Source: Deltaproteobacteria bacterium IMCC39146
Lineage (GTDB): Bacteria; Desulfobacterota; Desulfuromonadia; Desulfuromonadales; BM103
Length of the DNA stretch: 64,000 bases
Assembly: GCA_030005635.1 (NCBI GenBank)
Contig: JARUHP010000017.1
Location: 22,688-86,687 of the forward strand
Direction: 5' to 3'
The notes under the pieces are model-generated. The model searched no databases. It had not been told where the DNA came from and saw nothing but the letters and a program-made list of their open reading frames with translations. Shown here piece after piece: positions 42,092 through 50,133 of this stretch (the stretch's first letter is position 1; each line of letters opens with the position of its first letter). A program made the translations under genes and the position numbers.

Positions 42092-43897
42092 ATGAAACAG
42101 TCACAGATTCGTAATTTTTCCATCATTGCCCACATTGATCACGGTAAATCCACGCTCGCCGATCGCCTTCTGGAAGTAACCGGAACCCTTTCTGATCGAG
42201 AGAAGACGGATCAGTTCCTCGACAAGATGGATCTGGAGAGGGAGCGCGGCATCACGATCAAGGCCCAGGCGGTTCGCCTGAGCTATCGTGCCGCCGATGG
42301 GCAGGATTACATCCTTAACCTGATCGACACGCCGGGCCACGTTGACTTCACCTATGAGGTCAGTCGCTCTCTCTCCGCCTGTGAAGGGGCTCTGCTGGTT
42401 GTAGATGCATCTCAGGGCGTTGAAGCACAGACGCTGGCGAATGTTTACCTGGCCATCGATGAAAACCTGGAGGTCTTCCCTGTTCTGAATAAAATCGACC
42501 TCCCCAGCGCCGAACCTGAAATCGTGCGCGCTGAAATTGAGGAGATTATCGGCCTTGATGCCAGCGATGCGGTTGTTTGCAGCGCAAAAACAGGGCTTGG
42601 CGTCGAGGCTATCCTCGAGGCGATAGTCGCTAAAATTCCACCACCGCAGGGTGACCCGGACGCACCGTTAAAGGCCCTGATCTTTGATTCCTGGTATGAC
42701 CCTTACCAGGGCGTCATCGTTCTGGTGCGTATGATTGACGGCTCTATGAAGAAGGGCGACAAAATCCGGTTGATGGCAAGTCGTACTGAACATGAGATTC
42801 TTAAAGTCGGCGTCTTTGCGCCACATACAGTTGCAGTGGACGAACTGACGGCGGGTGAGGTCGGGTTTATTACGGCCAGTATCAAGGTTGTAGCAGATGC
42901 CAAGGTCGGTGACACGATTACTCATGTGCACAACCCGACAGCTGCTGCCCTGCCAGGCTTCAAAGAAGTTAAGCCGATGGTTTTCTCGGGTCTTTACCCG
43001 ATAGATTCCGGAGATTATGAGGACCTGCGCGACGCCATGGAGAAGCTCCGTCTCAATGACAGCTCCTTTTCTTTTGAGCCGGAGAATTCTGTTGCTCTCG
43101 GCTTTGGTTTCCGTTGCGGTTTTCTTGGCTTATTACATATGGAGATCATTCAGGAGCGCCTGGAACGTGAGTTCGGTGTTGATTTGATCACCACGGCACC
43201 GACGGTTGTTTACAAGGTCACCACGGTTACAGGCGAAACGATCAAAGTTGACAGCGCTAACAAGCTGCCTGACGTACAGAGCATCGATCATATTGAAGAG
43301 CCTTTCATCCTTGCTTCGGTTCATGTCCCCAACGAGTTTGTTGGTGCCGTGCTTGCCCTGTGTGAGGAAAAACGCGGAAAACAGCGTGAGATTAAATACC
43401 TGACCGCAAACCGGGTTATGGTCATCTATGAACTGCCTCTCAATGAGATCGTTATGGACTTCTTCGATCGCCTCAAGAGCCTCTCGCGTGGCTATGCTTC
43501 TCTTGATTATGAGCATCTCGATTATCGCCCGAGCGAACTGGTACGCCTCAACGTCTTGATCAATGGCGACCTGGTCGACGCACTCTCCCTGATCGTGCAT
43601 CGTGACAAGGCTCAATATAGAGGCCGTGACCTGGTTTCCAAAATGAAGGAATTTATCCCGCGTCAGCAGTTCGAAGTTGCGATTCAAGCGGCAATCGGCA
43701 ACAAGGTTATTGCCCGTGAAACAGTGAAGGCGTTACGTAAGGACGTTACGGCAAAGTGTTACGGTGGCGACATCAGTCGTAAGCGAAAACTTTTGGAAAA
43801 ACAGAAAGAAGGCAAGAAGCGGATGAAGCAGGTCGGCAACGTTGAGCTGCCTCAGGAAGCCTTTCTGGCCATATTGAAAGTTAAGGAAAACAAGTAA
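42092..43897 (+). CDS. lepA: Elongation factor 4 (back-translocase)
   Basis: 601 residues, the usual length. GTPase motifs are [14 protein letters not shown] (P-loop), the [13 protein letters not shown] switch region, [15 protein letters not shown] and [12 protein letters not shown]-like domains and the LepA-specific C-terminal domain follow ([48 protein letters not shown]). It promotes back-translocation or relieves stalled ribosomes. The stop overlaps the start of lepB by one base (TAATG), the classical lepA-lepB operon. Start ATG 42092. Confidence 0.98.
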   Translation: MKQSQIRNFSIIAHIDHGKSTLADRLLEVTGTLSDREKTDQFLDKMDLERERGITIKAQAVRLSYRAADGQDYILNLIDTPGHVDFTYEVSRSLSACEGALLVVDASQGVEAQTLANVYLAIDENLEVFPVLNKIDLPSAEPEIVRAEIEEIIGLDASDAVVCSAKTGLGVEAILEAIVAKIPPPQGDPDAPLKALIFDSWYDPYQGVIVLVRMIDGSMKKGDKIRLMASRTEHEILKVGVFAPHTVAVDELTAGEVGFITASIKVVADAKVGDTITHVHNPTAAALPGFKEVKPMVFSGLYPIDSGDYEDLRDAMEKLRLNDSSFSFEPENSVALGFGFRCGFLGLLHMEIIQERLEREFGVDLITTAPTVVYKVTTVTGETIKVDSANKLPDVQSIDHIEEPFILASVHVPNEFVGAVLALCEEKRGKQREIKYLTANRVMVIYELPLNEIVMDFFDRLKSLSRGYASLDYEHLDYRPSELVRLNVLINGDLVDALSLIVHRDKAQYRGRDLVSKMKEFIPRQQFEVAIQAAIGNKVIARETVKALRKDVTAKCYGGDISRKRKLLEKQKEGKKRMKQVGNVELPQEAFLAILKVKENK

Positions 43898-44556
43898 TGA
43901 AGTTCTTCGCAAAAAAGCAGGCGATTGGTAAACAGGAGAGGCCTAAGAAGTCCCAGTTGCGAGATTGGACAGAGGCACTAATCGTTGCCGCCATACTTGC
44001 GTTAATCATTCGTACCTTCGTCGTCCAGGCGTTCAAAATCCCTTCCGGTTCCATGGAAGACACCTTGTTGATCGGCGACCATCTTCTGGTAAGCAAGTTC
44101 ACTTACGGATTACAGGTGCCTTTTGTTGAAGATCGTATCTTTACGATTCGAGATCCGGAACGTGGCGATGTCATCGTCTTCGAGTTTCCCGAAGACAAAG
44201 ATAAGTCTTATTTCAAACGGCGTGATTTTATCAAACGCGTTGTTGGCCTGCCCGGCGACACTGTCGAGATCCGCAACAAAAGCGTTTACGTGAATGGCAA
44301 ACGGCACCTGACACCTGAAGCTGTCTACAAGGATGGCAACGTCACCGCCGGCCCGCGCGACAACATGCCCTCAATCACGATTCCACCAGACAATTATTTC
44401 GTTATGGGCGACAATCGTGATCGCTCCTACGACAGTCGTTTCTGGCGTTTTGTCGATCGCTCAGCGATCAAAGGGGTGGCCTTTATCAAGTACTGGTCCT
44501 GGGACAAAGAGAAGTTCATGCCGCGCTGGGGTCGCATCGGTCGTCCGATCAAATAA
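43897..44556 (+). CDS. lepB: Signal peptidase I
   Basis: 219-residue membrane-bound serine protease that cleaves signal peptides on the periplasmic side of the inner membrane. One N-terminal membrane helix (about 25-45, WTEALIVAAILALIIRTFVV) precedes the catalytic serine in IPSGSMEDTL. The catalytic lysine lies in KRRDFIKRVVGLPGD, and the box GDNRDRSYDSRFW follows. A single membrane helix fits the shorter, non-enteric form. It is co-transcribed with lepA and followed by a terminator. Confidence 0.97.
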   Translation: MKFFAKKQAIGKQERPKKSQLRDWTEALIVAAILALIIRTFVVQAFKIPSGSMEDTLLIGDHLLVSKFTYGLQVPFVEDRIFTIRDPERGDVIVFEFPEDKDKSYFKRRDFIKRVVGLPGDTVEIRNKSVYVNGKRHLTPEAVYKDGNVTAGPRDNMPSITIPPDNYFVMGDNRDRSYDSRFWRFVDRSAIKGVAFIKYWSWDKEKFMPRWGRIGRPIK

Positions 44557-44577
44557 TTGTGATTGTTTATATTTTGC

Positions 44578-44614
44578 AAAAAGGAGCGCTTCCAACACCG
44601 GGGCGCTCCTTTTT
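44578..44614 (+). terminator. Rho-independent terminator of lepA-lepB
   Basis: 12-bp stem AAAAAGGAGCGC/GCGCTCCTTTTT with a 13-base loop; T-run in the descending arm and after it. Confidence 0.88.
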
Positions 44615-44643
44615 TGTTTATGGTTAAGTAAGGATGGTGAATT

Positions 44644-44914
44644 TTTAACGCAAAGACGCAAAGACGCAAAGTTAGCAGCTTAAAACTCTAAGAAAACCCT
44701 TGTTCAGGGCACAATCATTAATTGAACGCAGGTGAGAACAGATAACTGAGGGTAAATACTTAAATCAAGACCTTAATGTTTTGTCTTTTTTTTTAGAATT
44801 TATTTGGTTTTACACCATCAAATCTCCTGATTTTGGACACGCTCTACATACTGATTTGTTCGCAAAGATTTTATTGCGTCTTTCTTTGGTTCCTCTTGGC
44901 GCTTTTGCGTTAAA
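44644..44914. repeat. Dispersed inverted-repeat element, AACGC/CAAAG family (copy 3)
   Basis: The left end TTTAACGCAAAGACGCAAAG (with a further ACGCAAAG copy) and the right end GCGCTTTTGCGTTAAA are inverted complements, about 270 bases apart. The interior is AT-rich with no gene. It fills the gap between lepB and the next membrane-protein gene. Confidence 0.75.
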
Positions 44915-44979
44915 ACTGTTTTGGCTTGTTAGTATGTTTTTCAGTGTCCACTTTTCCCCTGCCGAGGCATAATAGCCAT

Positions 44980-45828
44980 ATGCCGCTACATTCCTTCACC
45001 ACCTTCAGCAAATCCAACCAGAGGATGATCTTCCTCTTGATCTCCAGCCACCTGGTATGGAGTTGTGCTCTTGTCGGTTTCTGGTCAACCGGATGCCTGT
45101 TTACAACAGATTCTCTTTTATGGTCCGGACTCTTTCTGGCTTTTCAACTTTACGCCGCAGCACAACTTCTTTTGCCTGCGCTCCTGATTCATCCGGAGGA
45201 TCGCAACCGCGGGTTTTATCTGTTCTGGGGGGTCGTGCTGCTTTTGTCTGTCTGGTTGCTTCACCAGTTGAGCTCGGCAACCACATGGCAACCGTTGTTG
45301 AGCTCTTTCCAGTCCGCGCTTTTGTTCCTGGTGGCAACTTTGACTGGCGCCGCAATGGCACGTTATATTAATAAACTTTGGGAGATTGTGCCTGTCTGTT
45401 TGGTGATGACCTTGGCTGATTTTGCCAGTTGGCTCTATGGCCCAACCGCAGGCTTCACACAAGTCATCCAGCAGTACTACCAGGCTCCTTCGGGACCGCC
45501 ACCTCTGGTTGATATGATTCTGGTGAAGCTCGCTTTCCCCGGGGCGCCTGGGTTACTACCAGCTTTCGGTATCTCTGATTGGATTATGGTTGTATTCTTT
45601 GCCATTGTTGCTGCTCGTCATGAGGTGAATGATAACCTGCTCGGTACCGCAGGAGAGGAACAGGCGCGAAAGGGGAGAATCGGTTGTTATCTGCCGGTTT
45701 CTGTTGTTGCGCTTTTCCTGGCGATGGTGCTTGCGCAGACAACGGGGCTTTTTGTCCCCGCACTGCCGGTCATTGCTCTGGTTATGATGCTCTGGTACTC
45801 TTTGCGATATTTGTATTTACGGCTGTGA
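44980..45828 (+). CDS. Polytopic membrane protein, possible GxGD-type protease relative
   Basis: About 282 residues with seven or eight predicted membrane helices. I do not recognise the family by name. Three features follow the order of presenilin/signal-peptide-peptidase-type intramembrane aspartyl proteases: an Asp inside a helix (MTLADFASWLYG, about residue 148), a second Asp in the next helix (FGISDWIMVVFF, about 205, as a GxxD motif), and a PAL motif near the last helix (FVPALPVIALVMM). Whether they form an active site is unproven. ATG 44980 has GAGG about 12 bases upstream. It is a single gene after a dispersed repeat. Confidence 0.7.
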   Translation: MPLHSFTTFSKSNQRMIFLLISSHLVWSCALVGFWSTGCLFTTDSLLWSGLFLAFQLYAAAQLLLPALLIHPEDRNRGFYLFWGVVLLLSVWLLHQLSSATTWQPLLSSFQSALLFLVATLTGAAMARYINKLWEIVPVCLVMTLADFASWLYGPTAGFTQVIQQYYQAPSGPPPLVDMILVKLAFPGAPGLLPAFGISDWIMVVFFAIVAARHEVNDNLLGTAGEEQARKGRIGCYLPVSVVALFLAMVLAQTTGLFVPALPVIALVMMLWYSLRYLYLRL

Positions 45829-45893
45829 CAAGTGGCTGGCAAAGCACAGGCCTGTCCCATGTTCATAGAAACCACTAACCACTGAGTCTCGAA

Positions 45894-46253
45894 ATGAAAA
45901 ACACCAACTCTCGTCTCGTCTACTCCAGCGATTCAGGCCGTATTTGCCCAAAGTGCAAAAAACCGATTGCCAGGTGTGTTTGTAGTAAATCGGCAGCAAC
46001 ACGTCCTTCCGGGGATGGAGTTGTTCGCGTTGGACGTGAAACCAAGGGACGTAAAGGCAAAGGGATGACCCTGATCACAGGAGTTCCACTGCCAACTGAC
46101 GAACTCAAAAAACTTGCGAAAGAGTTGAAGCAGAAATGCGGGACTGGCGGTACTCTCAAGGATGGTGTGATTGAGATACAGGGCGATCATCGCGACGCCT
46201 TGGTTGAAATGCTCACAGCCAAGGGCTGGACGGTTAAGAGAAGCGGCGGCTAG
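45894..46253 (+). CDS. yciH: SUI1-domain translation factor YciH
   Basis: 119 residues. An N-terminal zinc-ribbon-like CPKCKKPIARCVC (about 20-32) is followed by an eIF1/SUI1 domain with GMTLITGVPLPTDELKKLAKELK, KCGTGGTLKDGVIEIQGDHRD and the end LTAKGWTVKRSGG. Bacterial YciH can increase the fidelity of translation initiation and has a stress role in E. coli. Length is standard. It lies between the membrane-protein gene and a CTGGGTT tandem repeat that starts immediately after its stop. Confidence 0.93.
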   Translation: MKNTNSRLVYSSDSGRICPKCKKPIARCVCSKSAATRPSGDGVVRVGRETKGRKGKGMTLITGVPLPTDELKKLAKELKQKCGTGGTLKDGVIEIQGDHRDALVEMLTAKGWTVKRSGG

Positions 46254-46263
46254 GGACTACGGA

Positions 46264-46304
46264 CTGGGTTCTGGGTTCTGGGTTCTGGGTTCTGGGTTCT
46301 GGGG
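46264..46304 (+). repeat. 7-bp tandem repeat, five copies of CTGGGTT
   Basis: Five perfect CTGGGTT units (46264-46298) followed by CTGGGGGG, directly after yciH. Related GGGCTGG runs are at 35998 and, inverted, near 32320. Confidence 0.95.
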
Positions 46305-46387
46305 GGTCACAAGTTGCTAGTACCTTGTCACCGTTTTAGATTTTTACGGATTACTGTTTACGCATCACTATTCACGGGGGTTCATCA

Positions 46388-46762
46388 ATGAAAGTTTTCG
46401 TTCTTCTCGGCAGTATCAATGCTTTCCTCGGTGTCGCTTTAGGCGCGTTTGGTGCCCATGGTTTGAAAAGCAAGGTTTCTCCTGAGATGCTGGTCGTCTG
46501 GCAGACAGGTGTTCAGTATCACCTGGTTCATGCTCTCGCTCTTCTGCTAATCGGAATCCTCTGTCATTTGCTACCGGAGCCTGCTTTGGCTGGCAAAGCT
46601 GGATGGGCCATCCTGGTGGGAATCCTTCTCTTTTCAGGTTCATTGTATGTCATGGTCCTTTCAGGGGTCAGGGCGCTGGGAATCATCACCCCTTTGGGCG
46701 GTGTCGCTTTTCTGATTGGTTGGTTGTTGTTGATTCTCGCAGCCTGGAAAAATGCTTCATAA
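46388..46762 (+). CDS. DUF423 membrane protein
   Basis: 124 residues with four hydrophobic helices, matching the DUF423/YgdD family. The N-terminal GSINAFLGVALGAFGAHGLK, then VWQTGVQYHLVHALALLLIG, and the C-terminal ITPLGGVAFLIGWLLLILAAWK are the typical boxes. The function is unknown in all bacteria. Start ATG 46388 with GGGGG about ten bases upstream. It is probably monocistronic; the acyl-CoA dehydrogenase gene follows after 110 bases. Confidence 0.92.
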   Translation: MKVFVLLGSINAFLGVALGAFGAHGLKSKVSPEMLVVWQTGVQYHLVHALALLLIGILCHLLPEPALAGKAGWAILVGILLFSGSLYVMVLSGVRALGIITPLGGVAFLIGWLLLILAAWKNAS

Positions 46763-46872
46763 GTCAGCTAAGACTGCCGGTGAAATGTGCTGTTGCCAAA
46801 CTTGTAGAAGGGAGGATTAACGATACAATGGGTCGATATCATCGACATCCACCATCCTTATTGGGGTAAAAA

Positions 46873-48417
46873 ATGAAACCAAAACAAAATCGAGGGCTTA
46901 CACTCAGGCCTGAGCAAATCAATAACACAACGCCTTTTCCTGAATTTCTCCAAGCCTTCAAATCCAATTTACATAACGTCTTTCATAATCGCGAAGATTT
47001 CGACAAGCTCAGCATTAATCGTGGGCTGCCTCCTTATGTTCTACGAGACATCATGGCCTCCAGCCCATTGTCCACCTTTATTCAGTCTGAACAGGGTGGA
47101 CGGGGCGGACAAATTAGTGAAGGCATCGCTCTAATTGAGGCCGCCTCGTACGAATCTCTGGCCTTGGCGCTGGTTTTCGGAATCAACTGGGCGCTCTTTA
47201 TCCAGCCGGTTACAAAGTATGGTCAGGAAGCTGCACGCGAATCGGTTTTAAAGGACTTTGTGCAACACAAGAAGATGGGCGGTTTGATGATCACAGAGCC
47301 CGACTATGGCAGCGATGCTTTGCACATGCAGAGTTCGTGGAGTGGAGAGGGCGATTCATGTCGCCTGCAAGGAACCAAGCATTGGGCAGGGTTGACCGGT
47401 TGGGCCGACTACTGGCTACTTACGGCACGGCAGGTCACAGAAAAGAAGGGTTTGGCACGCGACATCGACTTCTTTATCTGCGATGCCAATGCACCTGGCC
47501 AGCAAGTTGTTGTCGAGGAAAAATTCAACAACCTTGGCCTTTACATGATTCCCTACGGCCGCAATCGTATCAATGTTACGATTCCAAAAACACATCGACT
47601 GATCCCGCACAGCACAGGGATCAAGATGATGCTCGACCTGCTGCATCGCAGCCGCATGCAGTTTCCAGCGATGGCGATGGGTTTTCTTGCCCGGATACTG
47701 GATGAAGCCACCTGTCATTGTCGCGAACGTTTGGTTGGCGGTAAAGCCTTGTATAGCTACGACCAGGTCCAAGCTCGCTTGGCGCGGATTCAGTCAGCGT
47801 TCACCATCTGTTCCGCAATGTGTGTCAACACTAGCGAGTGCGCCAGTATCGATCGAGATTTAGCCACTCATGGCTTGGAAGCGAACTCTATTAAGACCTG
47901 CGTCACTGATCTCATGCAAGACGCCGCCCAATCCTTACTGCAGCTTGTAGGGGCTGCGGGCTATCGTCTTGATCATTTCGCAGGTCGCGCCATCGTCGAC
48001 AGTCGCCCGTTTCAGATCTTCGAAGGCTCCAACGATATTCTTTATATTCAGATTGCCGAAGCACTCCTCAAGCAAATGAAAGTCGCCAAAGAAAAAAACC
48101 TGTTCCGCTACCTCAGCAGCTTTGATCTCACCCATCGTGCTAGCGGACTGATTAAAGATTTGATCGAGTTCGATCTTGAGGCTTCACTCCCACAACGCAA
48201 AATGGCCGAGTTAGGCAAGGTTGTTAGTCGTATTGTCTCTATGGATTTGGTCCTGAAGCTGGGAGAGAAGGGCTTTGATAAGGAGATGATTAACGGCAGC
48301 CTTGTTAATCTGCAGCAGGAGATTGCCGGATTATTAACGATCTGTGCTTTTGATAACCGTTCCGCGTTGATTGACCCTGATTCGGAGCGTCCTTCCTGGC
48401 GGGAATTTTGTTGTTAA
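46873..48417 (+). CDS. Acyl-CoA dehydrogenase family protein
   Basis: 514 residues of the FAD-dependent acyl-CoA dehydrogenase superfamily. Landmarks are MITEPDYGSDALHMQSSW (flavin-contact strand), GTKHWAGLTGWADYWLLTAR, FPAMAMGFLARILDEATCHCRER and, near the end, IFEGSNDILYIQIAEALLKQM, the box with the catalytic or FAD-binding residues. It is longer than the usual 380, with an N-terminal extension of about 45 residues and a C-terminal helical part of about 110. The substrate is unknown. No electron-transfer flavoprotein gene is adjacent. The next gene-free space carries a dispersed inverted repeat. Confidence 0.88.
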   Translation: MKPKQNRGLTLRPEQINNTTPFPEFLQAFKSNLHNVFHNREDFDKLSINRGLPPYVLRDIMASSPLSTFIQSEQGGRGGQISEGIALIEAASYESLALALVFGINWALFIQPVTKYGQEAARESVLKDFVQHKKMGGLMITEPDYGSDALHMQSSWSGEGDSCRLQGTKHWAGLTGWADYWLLTARQVTEKKGLARDIDFFICDANAPGQQVVVEEKFNNLGLYMIPYGRNRINVTIPKTHRLIPHSTGIKMMLDLLHRSRMQFPAMAMGFLARILDEATCHCRERLVGGKALYSYDQVQARLARIQSAFTICSAMCVNTSECASIDRDLATHGLEANSIKTCVTDLMQDAAQSLLQLVGAAGYRLDHFAGRAIVDSRPFQIFEGSNDILYIQIAEALLKQMKVAKEKNLFRYLSSFDLTHRASGLIKDLIEFDLEASLPQRKMAELGKVVSRIVSMDLVLKLGEKGFDKEMINGSLVNLQQEIAGLLTICAFDNRSALIDPDSERPSWREFCC

Positions 48418-48431
48418 ATTAAAAGCTTTGA

Positions 48432-48558
48432 TTGGCCGCAGATAACATCTGATAAGGTCTGATAAATACATAAAGAGAAAGAACTGACTGTATGGTTGCT
48501 TCTTGAGGTTTTAGCTTGGTAGCTCTGTCAGATCCCATCAGATGTTATCTGCGGCTAA
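48432..48558. repeat. MITE-like inverted-repeat element, GCCGCAGATAA family
   Basis: Ends 48432-48453 and 48537-48558 are 22-base inverted repeats (one begins TTGGCCGCAGATAACATC; the other is its complement with one change). They enclose about 83 bases without a gene. A shorter, more worn copy lies at 27022-27109, and part of one near 62810. Confidence 0.8.
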
Positions 48559-48600
48559 AATGAACTCATGTTTTCAGCTTTAGCCTCTCGTCGCCTTCCG

Positions 48601-49044
48601 TCAATGTTTCGCCAAAAACCGGTCAAGCTGGTTAGCAAACGCCTGTTTGTCACAAGCGCTGAAGGTTGCCGGGCCGCTGGTTTCAACGCCGCAGCCACGA
48701 AGCTCATCAAGCATATTACGAACAGCAAGCCGTTCTTTGATGTTGTCTTCTGTGTAGAACTCACCGCGTGGATTCAGGGCATGACCGTTCTTCTCAATTG
48801 CTGCCGCGGCCAGTGGAATGTCGGCAGTAATCACCAGGTCCCCAGCCTGCATCAGCTCCACAATCTTGTCATCTGCCACATCAAACCCGGAGCCCACAAC
48901 CATGGATCCGATAAAAGCTGAGGTCGGGGTTTGCAGGGGCTGATTGGCGACCAGGGTCAGCTGCACCTTTTTCCTGTCAGCGGCCCTGTAGAGAATATCT
49001 TTAATTACCCTGGGACAGGCGTCAGCGTCGACCCATATTTGCAT
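48601..49044 (-). CDS. YaiI/YqxD family protein (UPF0178)
   Basis: 147 residues. [18 protein letters not shown] opens the family, followed by [66 protein letters not shown] and [23 protein letters not shown]. The pattern DADACP...D..IxE...GDLVITAD suggests a PIN-like nuclease fold with acidic residues. No activity is established for the family. AAGGAG on the minus strand before ATG 49044 decides the start, nine codons inside a longer frame. Confidence 0.93.
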   Translation of the reverse strand: MQIWVDADACPRVIKDILYRAADRKKVQLTLVANQPLQTPTSAFIGSMVVGSGFDVADDKIVELMQAGDLVITADIPLAAAAIEKNGHALNPRGEFYTEDNIKERLAVRNMLDELRGCGVETSGPATFSACDKQAFANQLDRFLAKH

Positions 49045-49112
49045 CTTCAGCTCCTTGAGAAAAGCGAACAACCGTTGATATAACGACGATCGTCAACCTT
49101 ATGTCGTTCCTT

Positions 49113-49146
49113 AAAAGAGAGTCGTAACCACCTAAGGTTACGGCTC
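49113..49146 (-). terminator. Rho-independent terminator of the rubrerythrin-like gene (minus strand)
   Basis: 11-bp stem GAGTCGTAACC/GGTTACGGCTC with a 6-base loop. On the minus strand it ends in TCTTTT, about 40 bases past the stop of the gene at 49184. Confidence 0.78.
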
Positions 49147-49183
49147 AATATGCCTTTATTTCAACCTAAACAATAATCGTAAA

Positions 49184-49702
49184 TCAGTCTTCCAGGCCCA
49201 TGTGATCGTTCTCAATCTCCACCAGGGCTGAGAACACTTCCTTGGCGCGTGGTGAAGTCGCTGCATCAGCAAACTCTCGGTAGGATTCAATTGCGACCTG
49301 CTCCCGACGATGGCTCTCCTGAAGATTTATTTCGCCGTCAGTGCTAGCTTCAACAGCAAAGAGAGCAGGTTTGCTGATTTTGAGGTGCTTGGAGAAAATA
49401 CTGGCGTGCTCTGCTTCAACCTTCATAAGGGCCTTAAAGAGCCACTTGTGGATGTCTTCCGTTGAGCTTTCAGCCGCGGACTTATAAAAACTGGCATTAC
49501 CGATTTCAATGTCCAGGGCAGACTTGAAGTTGTTTTTCTCGTTGTCGCTGAAGTTGTTCTCCTGTTCGAATTTGTTGACATAGTCGTGCGCATCAACGAA
49601 ATAGTGCTTCTTGGCGCCACAGTAAGGGCAATTGATAGGCGCGTCATCACCCAGATACGGGTCGCCGCAGATCTGGCATTTGTAGAGTTTGTACTCATTC
49701 AT
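49184..49702 (-). CDS. Rubrerythrin-type ferritin-like protein with N-terminal rubredoxin-like domain
   Basis: 172 residues. Two CxxC pairs, CQICGDPYLG and CPYCG (about 9-28), form a rubredoxin-type iron site at the N-terminus. A four-helix diiron domain follows, with ligands in ALDIEIGNASFY, MKVEAEHASIF, REQVAIESYREFAD and EIENDHMGL (E ... ExxH ... E ... ExxH). This order is reversed relative to classical rubrerythrin and is common in anaerobes. It probably reduces hydrogen peroxide. It stands alone with its own terminator downstream; the long gap upstream also holds a predicted small RNA. Confidence 0.9.
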   Translation of the reverse strand: MNEYKLYKCQICGDPYLGDDAPINCPYCGAKKHYFVDAHDYVNKFEQENNFSDNEKNNFKSALDIEIGNASFYKSAAESSTEDIHKWLFKALMKVEAEHASIFSKHLKISKPALFAVEASTDGEINLQESHRREQVAIESYREFADAATSPRAKEVFSALVEIENDHMGLED

Positions 49703-49834
49703 GGTTTGCTACCTTCTGGTTACTGGTGATTTGGGTCAATGATGGTTGAGAAGTTATTACAATGTGGCTTGCCGCATGTCAATAAAATCTAAAAAGCAGA
49801 CACTCCATACCAACGCTCGCAGTCTGTACTTACC

Positions 49835-49956
49835 TTGACTAGCTAGCGCCTTAAAGGTATTTTAAGTTTTAAATTTATTGTTGCGGACTTTTGTTCGCTA
49901 TTGATGCACAAACAAAAGGAGGGATTGCGCTTTACGCGCGATGCTCCTTTTTTTTT
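49835..49956 (+). ncRNA. Candidate small RNA with promoter and terminator
   Basis: TTGACT (49835-49840) and TATTTT (49859-49864) with an 18-base spacer are followed, about 50 bases on, by a hairpin AAAAGGAG..ATTGCGC/GCGCGATGCTCCTTTT (49913-49951) with a run of T. No protein frame connects them. The transcript would be about 85 bases. The hairpin may also end transcription from the other side. The remainder of the gap 49703-50133 shows nothing else. Confidence 0.4.
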
Positions 49957-50133
49957 GGCAATACACTGTAGTGAACAAACGGTTACTATTAGTATTTAAA
50001 ACGCCTGAACCGGTGTGATGTCGGTTTATGTTTTTTTGTTGTGAAAGGCGTTTTCTCGAGGGCGGTTGGCTTTTTGTACAAGGCCCTCGCTTAGCAATGA
50101 CACAGGTTTTTCTTCGTCTGTAAAGGGTCGCTC

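Noticed and set aside
44427..44683. Short frames with LCVFALK / TQRRKDAK-like translations
   Set aside because: They read through the dispersed CGCAAAG repeat next to lepB; this repeat commonly produces false genes.
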